Shown: positions 26,318 to 33,625, numbered from the stretch's first letter. The stretch is 64,000 nucleotides of DNA from Candidatus Peribacteria bacterium (GCA_943357175.1 CALRGE010000008.1:1-64000), one strand, 5' to 3'. Made by a program: numbers and translations. The notes: a model not told the origin generated them from the sequence alone.

Positions 26318-26662
26318 ATGGTTAGAGTAAAGCGTGGCACAAATCAAAAAAGGCGGCACAATAAAGTGCTTAAAGCCGCTAAAGGATACGTTGGTGTCCG
26401 AAGTAAACATTATACACAGGCAAAACGTGCTATCACGAAAGCCGGTACTTACGCGTTTGAACACAGACGTCACAAGAAACGAAATTTCCGAAGACTTTGG
26501 ATTGCTCGTGTGAATGCAGGAGTTCGAGCTCATGGACTTTCTTACAGCCGATTTATAAATCTTCTTGCAAAGAAACAAATCGTTTTAGACAGAAAAATCT
26601 TAAGCGACATTGCAATTTTTGAACCAAAAGTTTTTGAAGAGATTGTGAATTCAGTGAAGTAG
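26318..26662 (+). CDS. rplT: 50S ribosomal protein L20
   Basis: The 114-residue L20 ([52 protein letters not shown]) assembles early on 23S rRNA, and in other bacteria it represses the operon through rpmI. It is separated from rpmI by 67 nt. A strong bidirectional terminator follows. Confidence 0.97.
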   Translation: MVRVKRGTNQKRRHNKVLKAAKGYVGVRSKHYTQAKRAITKAGTYAFEHRRHKKRNFRRLWIARVNAGVRAHGLSYSRFINLLAKKQIVLDRKILSDIAIFEPKVFEEIVNSVK

Positions 26663-26696
26663 TACTCGATGCAATCGAGCTAAACTAAGAAAAAAG

Positions 26697-26725
26697 AAAG
26701 AGAGCCCGTTATGGACTCTCTTTTT
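26697..26725. terminator. Bidirectional intrinsic terminator (rplT / small basic peptide gene)
   Basis: An 8-bp stem AAAGAGAG (26697-26704) / CTCTCTTT (26716-26723) is flanked by an A-rich run on the left and a T-run on the right. It can therefore end rplT transcripts on + and the convergent small gene on -. A further hairpin CTCAAC-TTCG-TTGAG lies at 26733-26747. Confidence 0.8.
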
Positions 26726-26749
26726 ATAATCTCTCAACTTCGTTGAGTA

Positions 26750-26833
26750 TTATTTCTTTTTCTTTGCAACTTTTTTCTTTGCAACTACTTTTTTAGGAGC
26801 AGCTTTTTTTGCAACTTTTTTCTTTGCTGGCAT
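26750..26833 (-). CDS. 27-residue Lys/Ala-rich histone H1-like peptide
   Basis: The minus-strand ATG at 26833 opens a 27-codon frame: MPAKKKVAKKAAPKKVVAKK and so on, ending in four Lys before TAA. About half the residues are Lys. The repeat AKKKVAKK resembles bacterial histone H1-like tails that bind DNA or RNA non-specifically. A hairpin and the shared terminator follow immediately, supporting a transcribed gene. An anciently frayed fragment of a longer basic protein is the alternative. Confidence 0.6.
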   Translation of the reverse strand: MPAKKKVAKKAAPKKVVAKKKVAKKKK

Positions 26834-26973
26834 GGAAAGAATGGTTATGAAATATTTCGTAATTTATTGTCCAATGTAATTTACTATTATGCAATTCTAT
26901 TCACTTGCTCCTATGTATTTTATTTTATTTATATGGTGAGTCACGTAAATAAAAAAATTATTATTTTCAGGCA

Positions 26974-27002
26974 TTTCCAATCTTAAAAAGATTTGTTATA
27001 AT
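26974..27002 (+). promoter_or_regulatory. Promoter upstream of murF
   Basis: TTTCCA (26974-26979), a 17-bp spacer, and a perfect TATAAT (26997-27002), with the murF ATG at 27023. The rest of the 26834-26973 intergenic stretch is AT-rich with nothing else recognised. Confidence 0.6.
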
Positions 27003-27022
27003 TGAATCCTAATTAAGCGCAT

Positions 27023-28297
27023 ATGCAAGCCATTTTAAAGAAATTAGTGCGGGATCTGCTAAGACTTCTAGCTAAAAAAAGACTAGAAAAAATTCACCCA
27101 AAAATTGTGGGCATCACGGGAAGTGTGGGTAAGACAAGCGCTAAAGATGCCATCGCCGCGGTGTTAGAAAGAAAATTTATAATTCACAAAAGTCCTGGTG
27201 GATACAATAGTGACCTAGGAACTTTGCTAACAATTTTAGAAAAACCGAGTGGATATTCTTCGATCGAAAAATGGATAGTAATTATTTTTCAATGCATTGT
27301 AGAAAATTTTCAAAAAATTTCTCCATACGACATGCTCGTGATGGAAATGGGAATTGATTATCCGGGTGGAATGGATGAAATTTTGGAAGTTGTTCATCCG
27401 GACATAATGGTTTTTTTGAATGTGAAAGATGTGCATCGCGGTGAAGGTCAATTTAAAAATCGCGAACAAATTCTCGAGGAAAAATCTAAAGCTTGTTACA
27501 AAGTGCCAAATGACGGGTGGGTGATTTTAAATCACGACGATATGTTTACAAAGCAGCTTGAAAATAAATTGCCTGCGCAAGTAATTAAAATTGGAACTGA
27601 AGAAGGAGCTGATTTGCGTGCTATGAATGTTAATGCTGATTCTGAAGGTTTGCATTTCACGCTGGCATATGAAGGAAAAGAAATTCCGGTATTCTTGAAA
27701 AATATTTTAGGTGAATGCCATGTTTACATTGCGTTGGCCGCGATTGCTGTTGGCTTTGTGAGTGGCCTTCCATGGAAAACGATTGAAGCTGGCCTTGCAG
27801 ATTTTAAAATGCCTAATGGGCGAATGGTAAAGATTGAGGGTAAAAATCAGTCAACAATTATTGACAGCACATATAATGCTTCGCCTGATGCAATGGAAGA
27901 AGCACTAAAAGTTTTGAGTCTATTCCGTGGTAGAAAAATTGCAGCATTAGGAAGCATGAATGAATTGGGAGAGCTTGCTGAAAGTGCTCATATTAAGATT
28001 GGGAAGATGGCTGCTGAGCATGCTGATCTTTTAATTTTAGTTGGGAAATATGCGGAGGATATGGCGGAGGGCGCATCACGTGGTGGCATGCCAAAATCAA
28101 TGATTCACACATTTAGAACTTCGACTGAGGCCGGAAAATTTCTTAGTGGCATGTTGGAAAAGCATGATGTTGTTCTTGCGAAAGGCAGCCAGAATGAGGT
28201 TAGAATGGAACATTTAGTAAAACTTTGCATGAGAGATCCAGCACTTGCTCGGCAGTTGTTGGTGCGACAAGAACCTTATTGGTTAAAAAATATTTGA
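27023..28297 (+). CDS. murF: MurF-like UDP-MurNAc-tripeptide--D-Ala-D-Ala ligase
   Basis: This 424-residue Mur ligase has the ATP-binding loop GITGSVGKTSAKDAI near residue 30, the central-domain MLVMEMGIDYPGGM and IMVFLNVKDVHRGEGQF, and the C-terminal STYNASPDAMEEAL...RKIAALGSMNELGE typical of MurF. The N-terminal UDP-substrate domain found in E. coli MurF is missing: only about 25 residues precede the P-loop. It would add D-Ala-D-Ala to the peptidoglycan precursor, though the truncated N-terminus leaves the exact substrate open. Its stop overlaps the next start (TGATG). Confidence 0.85.
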   Translation: MQAILKKLVRDLLRLLAKKRLEKIHPKIVGITGSVGKTSAKDAIAAVLERKFIIHKSPGGYNSDLGTLLTILEKPSGYSSIEKWIVIIFQCIVENFQKISPYDMLVMEMGIDYPGGMDEILEVVHPDIMVFLNVKDVHRGEGQFKNREQILEEKSKACYKVPNDGWVILNHDDMFTKQLENKLPAQVIKIGTEEGADLRAMNVNADSEGLHFTLAYEGKEIPVFLKNILGECHVYIALAAIAVGFVSGLPWKTIEAGLADFKMPNGRMVKIEGKNQSTIIDSTYNASPDAMEEALKVLSLFRGRKIAALGSMNELGELAESAHIKIGKMAAEHADLLILVGKYAEDMAEGASRGGMPKSMIHTFRTSTEAGKFLSGMLEKHDVVLAKGSQNEVRMEHLVKLCMRDPALARQLLVRQEPYWLKNI

Positions 28298-29196
28298 TGT
28301 TAATCGGTCACAAAAAAATTCTTGAAAGATTGAAAATCGAAGCGAGCGCTAAAACGCTGCACCATGCACAAATTTTTCTTGGCCCAAAAGGCGTTGGGAA
28401 AAGTAAAGTTGCTTTGATGCTTGCAATGCACATGCAATGTCCTGATGAAAGTCAGATTGTTTTACGAAAACAAATTGCGGAGGGAGCAGATTTCGACACA
28501 ATAATTTGCGCAGATGATGATGAGGTTTTGCCGATAGAAAAAATTCGTGAATTGATTGGAAGAATTGGGCAGAGCCATACAAAGCCGCATTTAATTTTCA
28601 TTATTGAAAATATTGGAAGGATGAGAATTGAATCAATGAATGCATTGTTAAAAACTTTGGAGGAACCACCAATGGATACTTATTTTTTTATGACTGCGGA
28701 AAATGAAAGTGACATAATTCCAACAATACGTTCGCGATCAAAAATAGTGAATTTTCAAAGCGTGCCGGAAAAAGAAATTTATGAGGCTTGTCGTGACAAT
28801 GCATATCATGAAGAGCTTGTGAAATTTGCAGTTGGTAAGCCTGGAAAATTAATGCGTTTAATGAATGATCAAGAATATTTTGAGCTGCATCGATCTATGT
28901 TTTCCGACTTAAATAGATTTTTGGAGAGACCGAATCTACCTGCCATTTTTGAAATGGTAAGAAAATATGAAATTAAATCAGATTCCAAAAAAACTAAATT
29001 GGCTGCTAAAGAATTTTTGGATTTGCTAATCACACGAGTACGATCGATTATGCTTTCAGGTGAAATTAGTCCTGCACTTTCCCATTTGGATTTTACTGAA
29101 GTCGTAGATAGGATTGAAATTGCAAAAAGTGATATAATGGGAAATGTTAATGTAAAATTAGTTCTTGAGAATCTATTAATCCCCTTTGTTGCATGA
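28297..29196 (+). CDS. holB: DNA polymerase III delta' subunit (clamp loader)
   Basis: The start is ATG at 28297 (MLIGHKKILERLKIEASAKTLHHAQIFLG), overlapping the murF stop, for 299 residues. The AAA+ fold has Walker A GPKGVGKSKVALML, the sensor 1 region FIIENIGRMRIESMNALLKTLEEPP, and the SRC-like RSRSKIV. Delta' is the stator of the clamp loader. The zinc module found in many DnaX/HolB proteins is absent. It overlaps the downstream TPR gene by 4 nt. Confidence 0.9.
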   Translation: MLIGHKKILERLKIEASAKTLHHAQIFLGPKGVGKSKVALMLAMHMQCPDESQIVLRKQIAEGADFDTIICADDDEVLPIEKIRELIGRIGQSHTKPHLIFIIENIGRMRIESMNALLKTLEEPPMDTYFFMTAENESDIIPTIRSRSKIVNFQSVPEKEIYEACRDNAYHEELVKFAVGKPGKLMRLMNDQEYFELHRSMFSDLNRFLERPNLPAIFEMVRKYEIKSDSKKTKLAAKEFLDLLITRVRSIMLSGEISPALSHLDFTEVVDRIEIAKSDIMGNVNVKLVLENLLIPFVA

Positions 29197-29933
29197 TTGC
29201 TTGGTTTCTATCAATTTCATCTCTCACTGCTTTAGCTGCTTTAATTTTTAAAAAAATGCGGGTCATTAAACATGATTTGGTTTTTCAAAAAGATTTAGAA
29301 GAAGAGCAAAAATTCCAGGAAGAAGATGTTGAAATGAAAGAAATTGAAGAGCCAAGCGTAGAAGTTACAGGGAGTGCCAGACAGAATTTTTTGAAAGGTG
29401 ATGCACATTTCGGTCGCGGTGAATTTGATGATGCAATTGTTTTTTTCATGGCTGCAATTTCTGCTGATGAAACTCATTTGGATTCTCACCACAAGCTTGG
29501 TCTTCTACACATGAAAAAGGGTGATTTTGGGCGGGCAGAATTATCATTTTCTAAGTTAATAAATTTGAAGAAGGACCCGATTTATTACAGTAATTTGGGG
29601 GCTGCTTTGTATCGTCAAGGGCGTTTAATTGAGGCCGCGGAAGCTTATGAGAATGCAATCGCTTTGGATGATAAGCGTGCCGAGCGTCTGCAAAGTTTGG
29701 CACAGGTCTATCATGAACTTGGTGACAGCGAAAAAGCTTTGAAATATTTTGAACATGCATCACACCGAAAACCTAAAAATAATGAATTGAAAATGATTTT
29801 GGCTGATTATTATGAGCAGTTGGGAAGGCTTGATGAAGTGATTGAATTGATGCAAAAAATTCTTGAGCTTGACCCTTACAACAAAGAAATAAAAACTCGC
29901 CTTCGACTTGTTCAGAGGAAAGCGGGGAAGTGA
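29193..29933 (+). CDS. Membrane-anchored TPR protein
   Basis: The 246-residue product has an N-terminal transmembrane segment (WFLSISSLTALAALIF), a charged linker, and then about four TPR repeats from residue 65 on (NFLKGDAHFGRGEFDDAIVFF; HHKLGLLHMKKGDFGRAELSF; YYSNLGAALYRQGRLIEAAEAY; SLAQVYHELGDSEKALKYF). It probably scaffolds protein complexes on the cytoplasmic face. It is the last gene of murF-holB-TPR, with a weak terminator after it. Confidence 0.85.
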   Translation: MIAWFLSISSLTALAALIFKKMRVIKHDLVFQKDLEEEQKFQEEDVEMKEIEEPSVEVTGSARQNFLKGDAHFGRGEFDDAIVFFMAAISADETHLDSHHKLGLLHMKKGDFGRAELSFSKLINLKKDPIYYSNLGAALYRQGRLIEAAEAYENAIALDDKRAERLQSLAQVYHELGDSEKALKYFEHASHRKPKNNELKMILADYYEQLGRLDEVIELMQKILELDPYNKEIKTRLRLVQRKAGK

Positions 29934-29940
29934 GTTTCTT

Positions 29941-29958
29941 GCTTGATACAAGCTTTTT
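29941..29958 (+). terminator. Weak intrinsic terminator after the TPR gene
   Basis: A GCTTG-ATA-CAAGC hairpin (5-bp stem) is followed by five T (29954-29958), 8 nt downstream of the TPR stop. Confidence 0.45.
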
Positions 29959-30049
29959 GCAGAACGTCACTATGTAATGTAAAAATTCAGGTTTTATTCA
30001 GGACTTAAGGCTTTTGTTTGTGCTAGCCTAAAATTATACCCAAATAATT

Positions 30050-30463
30050 ATGGTTGAAATTTATCGAACGAAAATTGGAAAGATACCTAGATTGGATTAC
30101 CGTAGAATCTACGAAATGTGCCAGCGTATTTATAAAAACATAAGATCAAAATCCAAAAGAAGACCATATGTGAGATCACGATTTTTTGATAATGAAAAGA
30201 TATTTTTAGAATTATTTTGGGTACATTTATATGATAAAAATAAAAAGGAAAGGATTAGTCGACTCCAATATTTTCTTATTGCTTTAGATTTATTAAAAAA
30301 CTCAAGATGCAAGCCTACAAGTAAAGAAAATGTTAATAACAAGGCTGAACTACTCCATCGTTTTTACGGTGTTACCCCACAAGGTGAAGAATTTTTTGTG
30401 CAAATCAAAGAGAATAAGCATTCAGGACAAAAGTATTTCATGTCTGTATTCCCAGTAAAATGA
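30050..30463 (+). CDS. Small basic protein, possibly PBECR-type nuclease domain
   Basis: The 137-residue protein has a basic N-terminal helical part (IYKNIRSKSKRRPYVRSRFF) and a C-terminal beta-rich part (LLHRFYGVTPQGEEFFVQIKENKHSGQKYFMSVFPVK). The C-terminal pattern resembles PBECR-type (Barnase/EndoU/RelE-like) small nuclease domains from mobile elements; this is a tentative resemblance. It stands alone, followed by a strong terminator-like stem-loop and by the DGR. Confidence 0.5.
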   Translation: MVEIYRTKIGKIPRLDYRRIYEMCQRIYKNIRSKSKRRPYVRSRFFDNEKIFLELFWVHLYDKNKKERISRLQYFLIALDLLKNSRCKPTSKENVNNKAELLHRFYGVTPQGEEFFVQIKENKHSGQKYFMSVFPVK

Positions 30464-30513
30464 AAAAAGCTCCGCCAAGTGTAGTTCATAGACTACGGGG
30501 CTGAAAGCTTTTT
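30464..30513 (+). terminator. Intrinsic terminator
   Basis: AAAAAGC (30464-30470) pairs with GCTTTTT (30507-30513), with an inner GTAGT/ACTAC hairpin (30481-30496) and a T-run at the 3' side, directly after the stop of the preceding gene. By symmetry it could also stop the RT transcript arriving on the minus strand. Confidence 0.65.
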
Positions 30514-30554
30514 CTATCTATATTATCCCAAAGTTGGATCTGGAAATCAAGTAT

Positions 30555-31523
30555 TCAGAATTCTCCAATTAAAACCTGCGATGAGTGCCACTGGAATTCT
30601 TTGATCAGCTTCTTATTGCCATGTTGCATAACCAAACCCGAATAGCTTGGAAGATTACTCGAGTTGAGTCTTGTAAAAGCTCTACCTACTGCTCTTTTAT
30701 TCAACTTTCTTCCTTGTGGGTAAATTACCACACCGAGAAATTTAATTCCGTGTCTAGCCTTCACTATGATGTTGTTTTTGGAGTGGAGGGTGAGTTTTAA
30801 TTTAGTAGTTAAAAACTTGTCTACTAAAATTCTGATTTTCTCAAGATGAGCATGATCTTTTTCTATGATTATAAAGTCATCGCCGTAACGCATGTAAGCT
30901 TGAGGTTTGATTACATGTTTAGCATATCTATCAAGCTCGTTGAGATATATATTTGAGAATATCTGACTTGTGAGATTACCTATCGGTATTCCCGTTCCCG
31001 GTATTTTAGAAAAACTAAAAATAACATTCTTTAACAGTGCTATCGTCTACGACGATAGCACTCGCCTCATGATAATATTCAATAAAATTTCGTGATTTAC
31101 ACTATCAAAAAATTTTTTAATATCCGCACGCCACACAAAACTTCCAGGATAAGAATTTAAAAAAGTTTGAGCTCGATTTATACCTTCAATCAAACCTTTA
31201 TCTTCGCGACAAGACCAAACATCGTAAATAAAAGTTTTGTCGAAAATACCTACTAAATAATCATATAAAAGCCTGTGAACAACTCTGTCACGAATGCCGG
31301 CGACGCAAATTTCACGTTTTTTATTGTCGGAAACTGTGAAGCTTTGGTAACCGCCGTGGCGGTAATTATTGGAGTTCAAATTTTTAAACAAAAGAAACAA
31401 ATTCTTCTCGAGATAATATTGGAACTGATTCAATTCACGGGAAATACTTTTTCCTTTTCTATACTCAAACCAACTTTTCCAAATATTACTTAAGCTCAAA
31501 TCTATGGAGGAAATTTCTATCAT
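30555..31523 (-). pseudogene. DGR reverse transcriptase interrupted by one in-frame TAG
   Basis: One frame runs from ATG at 31523 to the stop at 30555 (323 codons) with a single internal TAG at 31049-31047 (codon 159). All RT landmarks are in this frame: SNIWKSWFEYRKGK and NYRHGGYQSF at the start; RDRVVHRLLYDYL; the catalytic-Asp motif RADIKKFFDSVNHEIL; then, after the TAG, GIPIGNLTSQIFSNIYLNELD and the active site YMRYGDD. The IGNLTSQ motif, in place of QGxxxSP, is the DGR RT signature. Spacing between motifs across the TAG is normal, so this is a nonsense codon rather than a frameshift. The RT would copy TR RNA with random bases opposite adenine. The start overlaps avd head to head by 20 nt. 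Confidence 0.9.
31037..31061. repeat. Perfect 25-nt palindrome spanning the RT stop codon
   Basis: GTGCTATCGTC - TAC - GACGATAGCAC, 11-bp perfect arms and a 3-nt loop. The RT TAG (31047-31049 complement) lies at the arm/loop junction. It sits in the segment between RT motif A and the GIPIGNLTSQ motif. Confidence 0.9.
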
Positions 31524-31848
31524 AAATAAATCTTACGAACTTTATAAAGAAATGGCAATTGCACAAAAACATCTAAAGAAAGCTGCAAGAAATTCACTTG
31601 GAATAAGTTCGGAAAACAGCATTTTAGAATTTATTGAATGTGTAATAATGGCGAAAAATGCTCCCAAACCACAAAAGGGCATATATTTAATCAAGGCAGG
31701 TGCATATTTGGAAGTTTTAATTTTAAAATTGAGATTATTGCTTGAGTTGAAAGAAATGAATGAAACCCGCATTTTCCAAATGCAGGCCAAAGCCGCCGAG
31801 ATTGGAAGAATGCTGGGCGGCTGGCTTAAATCTATACAAAGCTTGTAA
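31504..31848 (+). CDS. avd: DGR accessory variability determinant (Avd)
   Basis: The 114-residue four-helix-bundle protein ends in the hallmark EIGRMLGGWLKS. Upstream helices are typical of Avd (AIAQKHLKKAARNSLG; ECVIMAKNAPKPQKGIYLIKAGAYLEVLILKLRLLLEL). Avd forms a pentamer that binds the RT and TR RNA and is needed for mutagenic reverse transcription. Here it lies on the strand opposite RT, TR and target: its first 20 nt overlap the RT start, and its stop lies 1 nt from the TR. Transcription of TR into RT would therefore produce RNA antisense to avd. Confidence 0.9.
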   Translation: MEEISIINKSYELYKEMAIAQKHLKKAARNSLGISSENSILEFIECVIMAKNAPKPQKGIYLIKAGAYLEVLILKLRLLLELKEMNETRIFQMQAKAAEIGRMLGGWLKSIQSL

Positions 31849-31849
31849 A

Positions 31850-31969
31850 CCTTTAGCAGACCCCGAACGCCACGATTGTCGTTCTCATTGTTCTCATTGT
31901 TCGCATTGTCATTGTTCACGTTGGAATTCTGATTGTTCGGATTGAAGTTCGAAACGCGAGCGTTACCGA
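31850..31969 (-). repeat. DGR template repeat (TR)
   Basis: This 120-bp copy of the target 3' end aligns without gaps to VR at a constant offset of 399 bp. In the coding (minus) sense it is adenine-rich, mostly AAC/AAT codons that would read as runs of Asn. By hand count it has about 40 adenines, 26 of which differ in VR; no other base differs. The G/C-rich 3' part (CGTGGCGTTCGGGGTCTGC) is identical in both copies, as expected of the initiation-of-mutagenic-homology end. Confidence 0.96.
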
Positions 31970-32237
31970 ACCACATTTTGATGAGATTTATCCGTTTCAT
32001 TCACAGTCGCAACTGCAAACTAATTATTTTCAGCCCAATTAAGAGCTAAATCTCGCTCAAACCTAAGGGTTTATTCTTTGCTTGCTCCTCCATGGATATT
32101 TTAGAGCAATGTACGGTAGCTTACGCTGAGGCAAGTTGCTATTCACCGCTACAGCGATTTTTTCAAATTTTAAGGATAAAGTAAAGACCACGCTTGCGCG
32201 TGGCCTGAAAGTTTAAGAAAAATTTAAGGTTCAAATA
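31970..32237. other. Intergenic DGR spacer between TR and target gene
   Basis: This 268-bp stretch has no convincing gene. It should contain the TR promoter on the minus strand, but I find no clear -35/-10 pair. An ATG at about 32000 opens a minus-strand frame that reads through the TR; it has no codon structure expected of a gene apart from the TR itself. The only notable structure is the GC-rich hairpin at 32188-32203. Confidence 0.5.
32188..32203. other. GC-rich hairpin downstream of VR
   Basis: CCACGC - TTGC - GCGTGG: a 6-bp perfect stem with a 4-nt loop, 45 nt beyond the VR end and 34 nt beyond the target stop. On the minus strand it is followed by TCTTTACTTT, so it may be a terminator of the target gene. 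A stem with a tetraloop 3' of VR is also the form of the DGR target-recognition hairpin known from the Bordetella phage DGR, though that one lies much closer to VR. Confidence 0.55.
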
Positions 32238-32930
32238 CTAAGCTTTTGCCCTTAGCAGACCCCGAACGCCACGACCGCCGTACCCACTGTACTCATAGAG
32301 CGCAAGGACACTGAACACGTCGGAATTCAGATTGACCGGATCGAAGACCGAAACGCGAGCGAAACCGACGTTTGCATCATTTTCTCCGTTGTCAAGCCAG
32401 CTTGATCTGTATGTTAGTTTGTCTTCAGATCTTACAAGTGGTTCTCCTGTAAATGCTTCAAACATCAATTCTTCTTCACTCTTTTCGTATGGTTCTTTGT
32501 ATGGGAAGAGATCTAGTCCAATATCTTTTGCCGCTTTTCTTGCGGCTGAGTAAGTTTTTCCGGGTAGTATAGGCGTAAGACCTCCGTTTGAGAAAAGGAT
32601 GTTTCCATTCTTATCTGCTCCGAACATAATTGGACCTTTAGGTATTGCTTCCACTTGTTTTAGAAGGGCTCCATCGTTAGCAAGCATTGCTTCTTGTACT
32701 CTCTTCCAGTCCGTTCTTGATTTACTCTCGGCACTCCACTTGTTGTACATCTCTGCGAATTTTGTGAGGCGTGGGTCGACTTCCACTGTATCCATAATAT
32801 CCCCAACTTTTTCTTTAGTTACTCCTTGAAGCTTGGAAAGAATTTCATTAGACAACTCAGGAGTTAAAAGTCCACCTTTATCTGCCGCTTCTATTGCTGC
32901 TATTAATCTCTCTTTATTTGTATCTGGCAT
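32238..32930 (-). CDS. DGR target protein with hypervariable C-terminus
   Basis: The 230-residue target has no signal peptide or membrane helix. Residues 1-60 are acidic and helical; residues 95-230 look like a compact domain (GPIMFGADKNGNILFSNGG, then YRSSWLDNGEN). The diversified part VGFARVSVFDPVN...GYGGRGVRGLLRAKA has the usual DGR target end, in which fixed scaffold residues alternate with variable ones. C-type-lectin-fold proteins are the common DGR targets; that fold is plausible but not proven here. It probably binds diverse ligands in or outside the cell. A near-consensus promoter drives it. Confidence 0.9.
   Translation of the reverse strand: MPDTNKERLIAAIEAADKGGLLTPELSNEILSKLQGVTKEKVGDIMDTVEVDPRLTKFAEMYNKWSAESKSRTDWKRVQEAMLANDGALLKQVEAIPKGPIMFGADKNGNILFSNGGLTPILPGKTYSAARKAAKDIGLDLFPYKEPYEKSEEELMFEAFTGEPLVRSEDKLTYRSSWLDNGENDANVGFARVSVFDPVNLNSDVFSVLALYEYSGYGGRGVRGLLRAKA
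32249..32368 (-). repeat. DGR variable repeat (VR)
   Basis: This 120-bp segment covers residues about 188-228 of the 230-residue target. Compared with TR it has 26 substitutions in 19 codons, all at TR adenines: 13 A to T, 11 A to G, 2 A to C (hand count, coding sense). Codons such as AAC become TTC, GTC, GAC, CTC or TAC. Flanks beyond both ends lose similarity at once, so the repeat boundaries are sharp. Confidence 0.96.
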
Positions 32931-32952
32931 GTTTTATAGTTAAATCATCTTC

Positions 32953-32980
32953 ATTATACAGTTTATTAGAATTTTGTCAA
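32953..32980 (-). promoter_or_regulatory. Strong promoter of the DGR target gene
   Basis: Consensus TTGACA (32980-32975) and consensus TATAAT (32958-32953) with a 16-bp spacer, about 22 nt before the ATG at 32930. This is one of the closest matches to consensus in the window, implying strong expression of the target protein. Confidence 0.75.
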
Positions 32981-33030
32981 TCATGGCGGCTTGAATTCTT
33001 TGTGCTTAAAACTATACTGAAAATAATGTC

Positions 33031-33291
33031 TCAATAAACTTGATTGTGTGTACCTAGATCAAGCATAAGCACCAAAGTATATTCCTGATGTTCTTCAAAA
33101 ATTATTCTCAAGTCACCGGTTACAGAGATGGCACTTTGCCCGAGCATTGAGCCCTTTAGTGGGTGATTTCTTAGTATTTGACTTAGTGGATTTTCTTGAA
33201 AAATCTGAATTATATTTAAAACTTTTGCTCGATGTTTGTTGTCCAATTTCAAGAATGCCTTTTGAAACTTTTTAGTATAATTAATCTGCAT
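33031..33291 (-). CDS. YafQ/RelE-type mRNA interferase toxin
   Basis: The 86-residue product starts INYTKKFQKAFLKLDNKHRAKVLNIIQIF and ends RIIFEEHQEYTLVLMLDLGTHNQVY; the NHPLKG...SISVTGDLRIIF arrangement is typical of YafQ-like toxins with the catalytic His region (GTHNQVY). It would cleave mRNA on the ribosome. It overlaps the antitoxin by 11 nt. Confidence 0.88.
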   Translation of the reverse strand: MQINYTKKFQKAFLKLDNKHRAKVLNIIQIFQENPLSQILRNHPLKGSMLGQSAISVTGDLRIIFEEHQEYTLVLMLDLGTHNQVY

Positions 33292-33571
33292 TTTTTGCTA
33301 ATTTCCTTAAGTAATCGATTGCTTCATTGCCTTCAAAAGGGCCATCGAGGTTTACCCCATGCCTAGCTTCTTCAGAAGCCTCAAGAATTTCTCTTTCCTG
33401 TTTAATTGTTAAACCATTCTCGGTAAGTAAAGAGAAGGGAATGCCCTGAGTAATAATAACTTGATTTAGATAAACCTTAATTGCACTACTCATGTCCAAG
33501 CCAATTTTATCAAAAACTTTTTTTGCATCTTTTTTTGTTTTTTCATCAATGCGGATTTGTAGAGTAGTCAT
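33281..33571 (-). CDS. DinJ/RelB-type antitoxin
   Basis: The 96-residue protein has the ribbon-helix-helix TLQIRIDEKTKKDAKKVFDKIGLDMSSAIKVYLNQV, the DinJ signature including the IPF segment (ITQGIPFSL). The C-terminal part binds the toxin. It is first in the operon, with a promoter just upstream; it likely autorepresses with the toxin as co-repressor. Confidence 0.9.
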   Translation of the reverse strand: MTTLQIRIDEKTKKDAKKVFDKIGLDMSSAIKVYLNQVIITQGIPFSLLTENGLTIKQEREILEASEEARHGVNLDGPFEGNEAIDYLRKLAKNAD

Positions 33572-33595
33572 TTTTTGTAGTTATTTAACTCTCTA

Positions 33596-33625
33596 AGTTT
33601 ACACTAGGCGTGGTGACAGTGTCAA
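33596..33625 (-). promoter_or_regulatory. Promoter of the DinJ/YafQ-type operon
   Basis: TTGACA (33625-33620), an 18-bp spacer, TAAACT (33601-33596), in the gap between the Fic stop and the antitoxin start. AGTGT-CAAT-ACACT near the -35 box is a possible operator. Confidence 0.6.

Noticed and set aside
30555-31523. RT as two separate genes or as a frameshifted gene
   Set aside because: Both halves are in the same frame with one TAG between them, and motif spacing is normal, so a single nonsense codon is the simpler reading.
31542-32000. Minus-strand 152-codon frame reading through the TR and antisense to avd
   Set aside because: Its only familiar part is the TR itself; the rest is the complement of avd, which has strong family features on the other strand.
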